From Syntrophomonadaceae bacterium (GTDB taxonomy: Bacteria > Bacillota_D > Dethiobacteria > DTU022 > UBA8154), in NCBI GenBank assembly GCA_007120815.1, contig SKMY01000114.1, positions 1 through 5,317 on the forward strand: DNA of 5,317 bases, written 5' to 3'. The notes beneath the pieces were generated by a model. It was not told the origin of the DNA and ran no database searches. It worked only from the letters and a program-made list of their open reading frames with translations. Positions 1 to 4,420 of the stretch are shown here, one piece after another; position 1 is the stretch's first letter; every line of letters starts with the position of its first letter. The position numbers and the translations under genes were made by a program.

Positions 1-2
1 AC

Positions 3-329
3 GACATCTTGAAGACCATCGAGTTCCCCTGGCCCATCGCCGATATCGTGGCCCAGCATCACGAGCGCATGGACGGCTCCGGGTATCCCTTAGGGCTTTC
101 CGGGGAGGAGATTTCCGTGGGGGCGCGGATCCTGGCGGTGGCCGACGTGGTGGATGCCATGGCCTCCCACCGGCCGTACCGACCGGCTCTGGGGGTGGAC
201 AAGGCCATGGAGGAGATATTGAGGAAAAGCAAGCAGCACTTTGACCCCGAGGTGGTCGAGGCCTGCTTGAGCTTAGTAGAAGAAAAGGAATTCGTACTGC
301 ACGACTGCAATGGAGCCGGGGGGTCATAG
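3..329 (+). CDS. HD-GYP domain protein, C-terminal part (5' end outside window)
   Basis: The reading frame is already open at the left edge and ends at TAG 327-329, so this is the last 108 residues of a longer protein. Residues 19-29 carry the HD-GYP family signature HHERMDGSGYP, followed by GL and the typical helix with ARILAVADVVDAM and HRPYRPAL (about 39-61). HD-GYP proteins are metal-dependent phosphodiesterases that hydrolyse cyclic di-GMP, usually to pGpG or GMP. The catalytic HD pair lies upstream of the visible part, so activity cannot be confirmed. The C-terminal FDPEVVEACL segment is also typical. Any N-terminal sensor or receiver domain is outside the window. The gene lies directly upstream of a pilT-like gene, which fits a role in controlling pilus-based surface motility (inference). 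A TTG at 9 is in frame but is internal and not a real start. Confidence 0.93.
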   Translation, partial: DILKTIEFPWPIADIVAQHHERMDGSGYPLGLSGEEISVGARILAVADVVDAMASHRPYRPALGVDKAMEEILRKSKQHFDPEVVEACLSLVEEKEFVLHDCNGAGGS

Positions 330-342
330 GAGGGACGGCTCC
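312..342 (+). other. Inverted repeat across the HD-GYP stop codon
   Basis: GGAGCCG (312-318) is exactly complementary to CGGCTCC (336-342), with a 17-base loop that holds the TAG stop and an AGGAGG sequence. Only three T residues follow, so it is not a standard rho-independent terminator. It may modulate read-through or translation into pilT, or it may be a remnant of the GGGACGG repeat family, since GGGACGG occurs at 332-338. Confidence 0.4.
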
Positions 343-357
343 CTTTAAACTATGAAG

Positions 358-363
358 AGGAGG
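358..363 (+). promoter_or_regulatory. Ribosome binding site fixing a TTG start for the pilT-like gene
   Basis: AGGAGG within GAGGAGGGA lies 9 bases before TTG 373. The in-frame ATG at 352 lies upstream of this site, and its nearest AGGAGG (328-333) is 18 bases away, which is too far. The TTG start also gives an N-terminus, MELKELLKLALEK, that looks like ordinary PilT proteins. Confidence 0.7.
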
Positions 364-372
364 GAACTTGGC

Positions 373-1698
373 TTGGAGCTGAAAGAGTTGCTGAAGCTTG
401 CTTTGGAGAAAGATGCCACAGATATTCACTTGACTGTAAACGCGCCGCCGATTATCCGCGTGGACGGCAACCTGAAACACCTGACGGAGGACAATTTGAA
501 ACCGGAAGACACCTTCCGGCTGATGGCAGAGGTGCTGGACGAAGACAAACAGGAGTACTTGAAGAAGGCGGGAGAGCTGGACCTGTCCTTTAGCGTGTCG
601 GGTGTGGGGCGCTTCCGGGTGAACGCCTTTTACCAGCGGGGGACGGTGGGCCTGGCCATCCGGGTGATCAACACCGTGGTGCCGGAAATCGTCACCCTGG
701 GGCTGCCTGACATTGTCAGCAAGATGGCCATGCGGCCCAAGGGGCTGCTGCTGGTGACCGGACCCTCCAACAGCGGGAAAACCACCACCGTGGCGGCACT
801 TATTAACATGCTCAACGAGGAGATGTCCCGCCATATCATTACGTTGGAGGACCCCATTGAATACCTGCACAAGCACAAGAAGAGCATCGTGAACCAGCGG
901 GAGATCGGGCTGGACAGCGCGTCGTTTCCCCAGGCCCTGAAGGCGGCCCTGCGCCAGGACCCCGATGTGATCCTGGTGGGCGAACTGCACGATGCCGAAA
1001 CGGTATCCATGGTCATGACGGCGGCGGAGACAGGGCACCTGGTCATGTCTACCCTGCACACCCCCGACGTGGTCCAGGCCATCGAACGGCTGGTGGATGT
1101 CTTCCCCACGGAGCAGAAGGAGCAGATGCGGGTGCAGCTGGCCAATACCCTGGTGGGGGTGGTGTCCCAGCGGCTGCTGAACCGCAAGGACGGGGAAGGC
1201 AAGGTGGCGGCGGTGGAGTTCCTGGCGATTACCCCCAATGTGCGCAGCCTGATCCGGGACGGAAAGATGCAGAATATCAGCAAGATGATGTGTGCGGGCG
1301 CGCGAAGCGGGATGCGCAGCCTGGATATGCATATACAGCAGCTGCTGGAGAAAGGGGCTATAAGCGAGGAGGAAGCCCTGGATAACGCCATGGACCGGGC
1401 GGTCATGTCCCGGTTTGTGAGCCAGCTGGCCAGCGGCGGGGGCGCTTACAAGCCCGGCGGCGGCAGCGGCGGGTACTACAGGTCCGGTGGTGGAGCCGGT
1501 GAAGGGGGCTCCGGCAGGGCCGATGAAGAAAGAGGCAGCGGTATGGGCGGTGAAGGAAGAGGCGGTGGTATGGGCAGTGAGGGAAGAGGCAGCGGAGCCG
1601 GCGGCTTTGGCAGGCCCGGCGGCCCCCCCAGTGGCTTTGGCGGCAGCCCCGTAGAAGGCAGCTACGCCGAGGACACCCCGCACGACGACGAATTTTAG
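373..1698 (+). CDS. pilT: PilT-like type IV pilus retraction ATPase with glycine-rich tail
   Basis: This is a cytoplasmic hexameric ATPase of the secretion ATPase family; PilT members depolymerise type IV pili to drive twitching motility. Numbered from TTG 373 (441 aa), it shows an N-terminal PAS-like region with DIHLTVNAPPIIRVDG, Walker A GPSNSGKT (130-137), the Asp box TLEDPIEY (157-164), Walker B DVILVGE (198-204) with the catalytic Glu, and the His box AETGHLVMSTLHT (218-230). The core ends near residue 353, close to the usual PilT length of about 350. An extra tail of nearly 90 residues follows, rich in Gly, Ser and Arg and ending in an acidic stretch (EDTPHDDEF). Two motifs differ from the usual: GELHD replaces GE(M/I)RD, and SLIRDGK stands where PilT normally has AIRNLIRE. 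An ATG start at 352 (448 aa) is possible but has a poorly placed ribosome binding site. The gene lies 43 bases after the HD-GYP gene and may be cotranscribed with it. No other pilus gene is visible, so a PilT paralogue is possible. Confidence 0.9.
   Translation: MELKELLKLALEKDATDIHLTVNAPPIIRVDGNLKHLTEDNLKPEDTFRLMAEVLDEDKQEYLKKAGELDLSFSVSGVGRFRVNAFYQRGTVGLAIRVINTVVPEIVTLGLPDIVSKMAMRPKGLLLVTGPSNSGKTTTVAALINMLNEEMSRHIITLEDPIEYLHKHKKSIVNQREIGLDSASFPQALKAALRQDPDVILVGELHDAETVSMVMTAAETGHLVMSTLHTPDVVQAIERLVDVFPTEQKEQMRVQLANTLVGVVSQRLLNRKDGEGKVAAVEFLAITPNVRSLIRDGKMQNISKMMCAGARSGMRSLDMHIQQLLEKGAISEEEALDNAMDRAVMSRFVSQLASGGGAYKPGGGSGGYYRSGGGAGEGGSGRADEERGSGMGGEGRGGGMGSEGRGSGAGGFGRPGGPPSGFGGSPVEGSYAEDTPHDDEF
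1531..1611 (+). repeat. 27-bp tandem repeat inside the pilT tail
   Basis: Three consecutive 27-base units (1531-1557, 1558-1584, 1585-1611) encode RGSGMGGEG, RGGGMGSEG and RGSGAGGFG. The first two differ at only a few bases; the third has diverged in its second half. They form the core of the glycine-rich extension and could expand or contract by slippage without breaking the frame. Confidence 0.75.
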
Positions 1699-1701
1699 CA
1701 C

Positions 1702-1871
1702 GGGACGGAATCACGGGGACGGTCCTAATGATTCCAATAACCAGGGGGACGGTTCTCGTGGCCCACCCAGGGTAAACCGCAGGGACGGTTCTCGTGGCCC
1801 ACCCGGAATCACGGGGACGAATCACGGAGTGAGTCATAGCGAAGAGAATTACAGGACCGGTCCTAATGATT
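1702..1871. repeat. Cluster of GGGACGG-type intergenic repeats
   Basis: The spacer after the pilT stop is made mostly of interleaved direct repeats. A 23-base unit beginning GGGACGGTTCTCGTGG occurs identically at 1746-1768 and 1782-1804. GGAATCACGGGGACG occurs at 1707-1721 and 1805-1819. CGGTCCTAATGATT occurs at 1720-1733 and 1858-1871. A perfect 12-base palindrome, AGGACCGGTCCT, lies at 1853-1864. The core GGGACGG is found at 1702, 1716, 1746 and 1782, with a variant at 1814. The block begins three bases after the pilT stop codon. Such arrays resemble REP-type sequences mobilised by RAYT transposases (inference). The long minus-strand frame across it is only the translation of the repeats. 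Confidence 0.75.
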
Positions 1872-1947
1872 TCATTGTTAAGAAACAACAGAGGTTTAGC
1901 ACGGACACAGGTTGAGGGATTGAGGTTGAGCCGGTGGAGGGGAGCGT

Positions 1948-2325
1948 GTGGCGGTGCGGGTGGTGAAGGTGGTCAACGCGACCAGCGCAACGGTAATTTT
2001 AGCCGAGGCGGAGCTGGCGGAGAGTTTTGGGCGCCGCTTAAAAGGGCTTTTGGGGCGCAAGGCCCTGGCCCCGGGGCAGGGGATGGTCATTCGACCCTGC
2101 CGGTCCATACATACGGTGGGAATGGCCTTTCCTATAGATGTGGGCTTTGTGGATGAGCAGGGCTGCCTGTGCCGGGTTGTTGAAAACCTGCCCCCGGGAA
2201 AGCTGGGGGTCGGGGCCCGGGAAGCCCGGTACGTGATTGAGGCCCCGGCGGGCACCTTTGCGGCAGCAGGGGTGCAGGAAGGCGACCGGGTGGCGCTGGA
2301 GGTTAATGATGGGGTCAGGTCTTGA
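1948..2325 (+). CDS. DUF192 / UPF0127 family protein
   Basis: A 125-residue protein starting at GTG 1948, with GGAGG (1936-1940) 7 bases upstream. It matches the DUF192 (UPF0127) pattern: RRLKGLLGR (29-37), GMVIRPCRSIHTVGMAFPIDVGFVD (45-69, given for its key residues C51, H55 and the FPIDV core), ENLPP (79-83), VIEAPAGT (96-103) and a closing GD pair. The family is a small beta-rich domain of unknown biochemical role, present in many bacteria both as secreted and as cytoplasmic forms. No signal peptide is seen here, so this copy is probably cytoplasmic. The last residues GVRS and the TGA stop come from a palindromic repeat that begins at 2311; the domain itself seems complete. It is separated from pilT by 249 bases of repeats, so shared transcription is uncertain. 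Confidence 0.9.
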   Translation: MAVRVVKVVNATSATVILAEAELAESFGRRLKGLLGRKALAPGQGMVIRPCRSIHTVGMAFPIDVGFVDEQGCLCRVVENLPPGKLGVGAREARYVIEAPAGTFAAAGVQEGDRVALEVNDGVRS

Positions 2326-2350
2326 ATTATCACTTTTTGTTTTGTATTAT
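2311..2350 (+). repeat. GGGGTCAGGTCTTGAA repeat, copy A (right arm degraded)
   Basis: Bases 2312-2341 are identical to the first 30 bases of the copies at 3427 and 4191, starting GGGTCAGGTCTTGAATTATC. After that, similarity fades and the complementary right arm (TTCAAGACCTGACCCC in the intact copy) is missing, so this copy cannot form the hairpin. It overlaps the last 15 bases of the DUF192 gene and provides its stop codon. Confidence 0.8.
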
Positions 2351-2393
2351 CTGTAATTACTCAGAACTACTTGTAAGGGAAGCTGCGAGGAGA

Positions 2394-2482
2394 GTGAAGC
2401 TGCGGGGACGGTTATGGCGCTTCCGTAGCGAAGCGGAGGACCGTCTTTTAGGGAAAGCGACAGAACTGTCCCCCTGCTTCAC
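2394..2482. repeat. 89-base nested palindromic element
   Basis: The outer arms GTGAAGCTGCGGGGACGGTT (2394-2413) and AACTGTCCCCCTGCTTCAC (2464-2482) are complementary apart from a few mismatches and one bulge. Inside, GACGGT (2407-2412) pairs with ACCGTC (2440-2445) and CGCTTC (2418-2423) pairs with GAAGCG (2430-2435), so alternative folds are possible. The arm carries the same GGGACGG core as the cluster after pilT, which suggests one repeat family. It lies in the 294-base gap between the DUF192 gene and the copper-amine-oxidase-like gene and could also act as a transcript end, though no T-tract follows. Confidence 0.65.
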
Positions 2483-2603
2483 AACGGTGCATGAGGAATC
2501 ATTGTTACGGTTATTTTATATTGAAGAAAGCGGGTTTAGTTTTCTTCTTGACTCTGTGTTGTGTCGGGTAAGTGCGGTTCGTCATTACCATTACTGTGAA
2601 GAT

Positions 2604-2610
2604 GAGGAGG
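2604..2610 (+). promoter_or_regulatory. Ribosome binding site fixing the start at ATG 2620
   Basis: GAGGAGG lies 9 bases before ATG 2620. In-frame ATGs at 2572 and 2602 are upstream of, or overlap, this site, and using them would put extra residues before the signal peptide. Confidence 0.8.
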
Positions 2611-2619
2611 TTTTTGCAT

Positions 2620-3273
2620 ATGGCAAGAAAATGGATTGTTATACTGTTGGTCGCAGCCATGTTGTTCAGCTTTGCTGGCGTTATCAGTGCGAAATGGGAT
2701 GACCATCCCGGGAAGGGGCAAGGGCGTCCCTTTGATATGCCGCCGGGACATCAAAAGCAATTGACAAGAACAGTGACAGAAACGGTATACGATGAAGATG
2801 GGTACGCGGTGGGTGAAGTGGTTTATCGAAATGTACGGCATGGCCCGCCTGAACACGTATGGGAAAGATGGAGAAGCAGGGGGGTAGGCCCCAACCTGGA
2901 TAAAATGGAAGCCAAGTTTATGGAGATTGACAGCAAGAAAGTGGTTGTGAAGGGCAAACCCTTGAAGAGCGATGTATCACCGGTCGTTACGCAGGGAAGG
3001 ACCCTTGTTCCCATAAGGTCCGTTGCTGAGGCTTTCGGTGCCATGGTGGATTGGGATCAGGGAATGTTCCTGGTGATCATCGATACGGACGATACAACGA
3101 TTTTGCTCAAGATCGGCGATAATTTATATGCTGTGAACGGTGAAGTCAAAGAAATGGATACCACGGCGTTGCTGTTTAAAGATAGGACAATGGTGCCTCT
3201 GCGGTTTGTAGCTGAAGCCCTTGGATACAATGTTCACTACGATGAAGACACTGGAGAAATTACTATTAACTAA
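2620..3273 (+). CDS. Secreted protein with copper amine oxidase N-terminal-like domain
   Basis: A 217-residue protein with a clear Sec signal peptide: MARKWIV, a hydrophobic stretch, then a likely cleavage after VISA (residue 24). A charged region rich in Pro, Gly and His follows. The C-terminal half is a copper-amine-oxidase-N-like domain (Cu_amine_oxidN1, PF07833) built from two related halves: GRTLVPIRSVAEAFG...VDW (126-145) and DRTMVPLRFVAEALG...VHY (188-207), ending DEDTGEITI. Despite the name, such domains in Firmicutes are usually stand-alone or fused modules on exported and cell-surface proteins, with no oxidase activity, and are thought to serve binding or wall-attachment roles. No catalytic amine oxidase domain, sortase motif or S-layer domain is present. 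The gene appears monocistronic, with repeats on both sides and hicA convergent downstream. I could not identify a convincing promoter. The exact function is unknown. Confidence 0.88.
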   Translation: MARKWIVILLVAAMLFSFAGVISAKWDDHPGKGQGRPFDMPPGHQKQLTRTVTETVYDEDGYAVGEVVYRNVRHGPPEHVWERWRSRGVGPNLDKMEAKFMEIDSKKVVVKGKPLKSDVSPVVTQGRTLVPIRSVAEAFGAMVDWDQGMFLVIIDTDDTTILLKIGDNLYAVNGEVKEMDTTALLFKDRTMVPLRFVAEALGYNVHYDEDTGEITIN

Positions 3274-3290
3274 CACGGAAGACACGGAAG
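3273..3290. repeat. 9-bp tandem direct repeat
   Basis: ACACGGAAG occurs twice back to back (3273-3281 and 3282-3290), starting on the last base of the stop codon of the secreted-protein gene. It is too short to assign to an element. Confidence 0.5.
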
Positions 3291-3366
3291 ATTAAATCAG
3301 TCGGGGTAACCCAGGCAATATTGCAAATTTGCCAGTCGAGTGTCAACATAACTTAAATGACCATAC

Positions 3367-3416
3367 CAAGATGAAACCATGAGCAAGACGAAGCCATGCG
3401 GTTGTGCGAACGCACA
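3367..3416. repeat. CAAGAnGAArCCATG repeats plus TGTGCGAACGCACA hairpin, copy 1
   Basis: CAAGATGAAACCATG (3367-3381) and CAAGACGAAGCCATG (3384-3398) are tandem near-copies. A few bases on lies TTGTGCGAACGCACA (3402-3416), which folds as TGTGC/GCACA with a GAAC loop. The same combination recurs at 4319-4353 with one CAAGA unit, so it is a shared repeat and not chance. Confidence 0.65.
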
Positions 3417-3426
3417 GGGGACAATA

Positions 3427-3487
3427 GGGTCAGGTCTTGAATTATCACTTTTTGTTCTGCATTTTCTTATATTTTAAGACCTGACCC
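3427..3487 (+). repeat. GGGTCAGGTCTTGAA palindromic repeat, copy B
   Basis: The left arm 3427-3441 pairs with the right arm 3473-3487 (TTTAAGACCTGACCC) over 15 bp with one G-T pair; an AT-rich 31-base loop lies between. It matches copy C (4191-4251) at 58 of 61 bases. The size, paired arms and repeated occurrence in spacers resemble REP/BIME-type sequences of RAYT (IS200-like) transposases, but no transposase gene is present here, so the class is inferred. Confidence 0.85.
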
Positions 3488-3491
3488 CCCA

Positions 3492-3518
3492 CCCCCATCG
3501 GTGGACCCCCCATCGGTG
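3492..3518. repeat. Short duplication flanking repeat copy B
   Basis: CCCCCATCGGTG occurs at 3492-3503 and again at 3507-3518, just after the right arm of copy B. A comparable duplication follows copy C. Confidence 0.6.
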
Positions 3519-3610
3519 ACCTGCTTCAGTGCTTCAGCGGAAGGAAAAGCTGTGATCCCGTTGTAAAGCTGTTTTTTCAAGTTGTTCGCTTTTTATATGA
3601 ATGCGTAACT

Positions 3611-3636
3611 AAAAAAAACCCCCTGCATCAGGGGTT
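3611..3636 (-). terminator. Rho-independent terminator of hicBA
   Basis: Read on the minus strand, CCCCTG (3634-3629), loop ATG, CAGGGG (3625-3620) form a short GC-rich hairpin, followed by one G and then eight T residues (3618-3611). It lies just 5 bases beyond the hicA stop codon and correctly ends the minus-strand operon. Confidence 0.88.
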
Positions 3637-3640
3637 GTCA

Positions 3641-3871
3641 TTAGCCTAATAATCGAGTGAAATCTTCTACAGTAAGATTTGCATCATTTAATATTTTTCT
3701 CAGTAACCCTAGACGAAGCTCGTTGTGATCTGGCACAGTTACCGGAGGCAATTTTCCATTCTTATCCTTTAACCTGATATGGCTACCCTTTTGCCTGACT
3801 ACTACATATCCAACCTTTTCAAGAGCTTTAATGCAATCCATACCAGAAACTATGGGCATCTTAGAGGTCAT
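3641..3871 (-). CDS. hicA: HicA-family toxin (mRNA interferase)
   Basis: A 76-residue protein of the HicA/YcfA family, small dsRBD-fold toxins that cleave mRNA during translation when not held by HicB. The sequence follows the family closely: PIVSGMDCIKALEKVGY, then RQKGSHIRL with the conserved catalytic His at residue 31, then the TVPDHNELRLGLLRKIL helix and the closing TVEDFTRLL. The ATG overlaps the hicB stop by 4 bases (ATGA at 3871-3868), so translation is probably coupled; the GAGAG just upstream is only a weak ribosome binding site. An internal ATG at 3859 is possible but would lose this coupling. No residue expected for activity appears missing. A terminator follows the stop codon immediately. 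Confidence 0.93.
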   Translation of the reverse strand: MTSKMPIVSGMDCIKALEKVGYVVVRQKGSHIRLKDKNGKLPPVTVPDHNELRLGLLRKILNDANLTVEDFTRLLG

Positions 3872-4068
3872 CTCTCTAACACCACATTGCCAATAATTAT
3901 ACTGCGAACTGGATTTTCCTCATCATCAGTACACAATTCTATGGCTTCTTTTATATTTCTCAAGGCTTCATCTATTGTATCTCCTTGAGAATAACATCCC
4001 TTAAAAACAGGGCAAGATACAACGTAGCCGGTCTCATCCTGTTCAATAATTACAGGATAGCTTTTCAC
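3868..4068 (-). CDS. hicB: HicB-family antitoxin (short form)
   Basis: A 66-residue protein starting at GTG 4068, giving MKSYPVIIEQDETGY, the normal HicB opening. The family signature GCYSQGDTIDEALRNIKEAIELC follows. HicB antitoxins have a partial RNase-H-like fold that binds and blocks HicA. This one ends soon after that fold (IIIGNVVLER) and has no visible C-terminal helix-turn-helix or ribbon-helix-helix domain, so repression of its own promoter is not evident from the sequence; short HicB forms of this kind are common. A TTG at 4083 would extend it by 5 residues but lies upstream of the ribosome binding site GGAGG (4081-4077) and is unlikely. The gene is first in the hicBA operon and has its own promoter. 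Confidence 0.92.
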   Translation of the reverse strand: MKSYPVIIEQDETGYVVSCPVFKGCYSQGDTIDEALRNIKEAIELCTDDEENPVRSIIIGNVVLER

Positions 4069-4076
4069 ATTAATCA

Positions 4077-4081
4077 CCTCC
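4077..4081 (-). promoter_or_regulatory. Ribosome binding site of hicB
   Basis: GGAGG, extended as GGAGGTGAT, lies 8 bases before GTG 4068 on the minus strand. Its position excludes the upstream TTG at 4083 as the start. Confidence 0.85.
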
Positions 4082-4088
4082 AAGTTAA

Positions 4089-4118
4089 ATTATACCCCAT
4101 TTCTTGCTATCTTCACAA
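4089..4118 (-). promoter_or_regulatory. Likely promoter of hicBA
   Basis: A perfect -10 TATAAT (4094-4089) has TTGTGA (4118-4113) upstream with an 18-base spacer; the -35 box matches 4 of 6 consensus bases. Transcription would start near 4082, leaving a leader of only about 14 bases that just includes the ribosome binding site. No clear inverted-repeat operator is seen around it. Confidence 0.65.
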
Positions 4119-4164
4119 GGTCGCATAATTAATCTAACGCGAATAAACCTGTTTGACAAAATTA

Positions 4165-4190
4165 TTAACGAATAATGTTAACGAATAATG
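4165..4190. repeat. 13-bp tandem direct repeat next to repeat copy C
   Basis: TTAACGAATAATG occurs at 4165-4177 and 4178-4190, back to back. The last G is shared with the first base of palindromic repeat copy C. Confidence 0.75.
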
Positions 4191-4252
4191 GGGTCAGGTC
4201 TTGAATTATCACTTTCTGTTCTTCATTTTCTTATATTTCAAGACCTGACCCC
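4190..4252 (+). repeat. GGGGTCAGGTCTTGAA palindromic repeat, copy C (intact)
   Basis: The left arm GGGGTCAGGTCTTGAA (4190-4205) is perfectly complementary to the right arm TTCAAGACCTGACCCC (4237-4252), a 16-bp stem around a 31-base AT-rich loop. This is the most intact of the three copies. It lies upstream of hicB, about 70 bases beyond the promoter, in the same orientation as copies A and B. Confidence 0.88.
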
Positions 4253-4276
4253 ACGCCTCCCTGACCCCACGCCTCC
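4245..4276. repeat. 16-bp tandem duplication at the end of repeat copy C
   Basis: CTGACCCCACGCCTCC occurs at 4245-4260 and 4261-4276. The first unit contains the last 8 bases of the palindrome's right arm, so the edge of the repeat has itself been duplicated. Confidence 0.8.
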
Positions 4277-4318
4277 TTTGGAAATCTTAATTGAGTAAAA
4301 TAACCTGAACACCTATGC

Positions 4319-4353
4319 CAAGAGGAAGCCATGGGATGTTGTGCGAACGCACA
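4319..4353. repeat. CAAGAnGAArCCATG plus TGTGCGAACGCACA, copy 2
   Basis: CAAGAGGAAGCCATG (4319-4333) and TTGTGCGAACGCACA (4339-4353) repeat the arrangement seen at 3367-3416. Here it follows the GGGTCAGGTC repeat, while in copy 1 it precedes it. Confidence 0.65.
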
Positions 4354-4370
4354 CACTGTGGGTTCTTTTT
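4345..4370 (+). terminator. Terminator-like hairpin upstream of the Rpn gene
   Basis: GAACGCACA (4345-4353), loop CAC, TGTGGGTTC (4357-4365) pair over 8 bp with one G-G mismatch. TTTTTCTTTT follows at 4366-4375. It looks like a rho-independent terminator on the plus strand, although no plus-strand gene lies upstream within 1 kb. Its left arm overlaps the TGTGC/GCACA hairpin, so the two folds exclude each other. Confidence 0.5.
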
Positions 4371-4420
4371 CTTTTGTTTCACATGCACCAATCATATATT
4401 TTTTAAAAAATATTTTAACT

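Larger units (their letters stand above)
3274..3610. other. Gene-free region between convergent genes, filled with repeats
   Basis: I see no credible gene in these 337 bases. They hold the 9-bp tandem, the palindromes GCAATATTGC and GCAAATTTGC near 3316-3331, the CAAGA-type repeats with a TGTGCGAACGCACA hairpin (3367-3416), copy B of the GGGTCAGGTC repeat (3427-3487) and a short tandem duplication (3492-3518). The rest, about 3519-3610, has no recognisable feature apart from a doubled TGCTTCAG. Confidence 0.6.

Noticed and set aside
630..1406. Minus-strand frame of 258 codons
   Set aside because: Fully antisense to the conserved ATPase core of pilT; Ser/Arg-rich composition typical of a shadow frame.
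1702..1871. CRISPR array
   Set aside because: Repeats are of different types, interleaved and unevenly spaced, with no unique spacers of regular length and no cas genes.
1403..1888. Minus-strand frame of 161 codons with repeated GWATRTVP peptides
   Set aside because: The repeated peptide is just the translation of the intergenic DNA repeats, and the rest is antisense to the pilT tail. No ribosome binding site or recognisable domain.
1866..2333. Alternative frames on both strands across the DUF192 gene
   Set aside because: They overlap the well-supported DUF192 frame and show no domain features.
2322..2702. Plus-strand frame of 126 codons
   Set aside because: It starts inside a palindromic repeat, crosses the 2394-2482 palindrome, and overlaps the start of the secreted-protein gene in another frame. 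No family resemblance.
4153..4189. TTGACA on the plus strand as a -35 box
   Set aside because: The possible -10 sequences (AATAAT) are 12 or 25 bases away, outside the workable spacing, and no gene follows closely.
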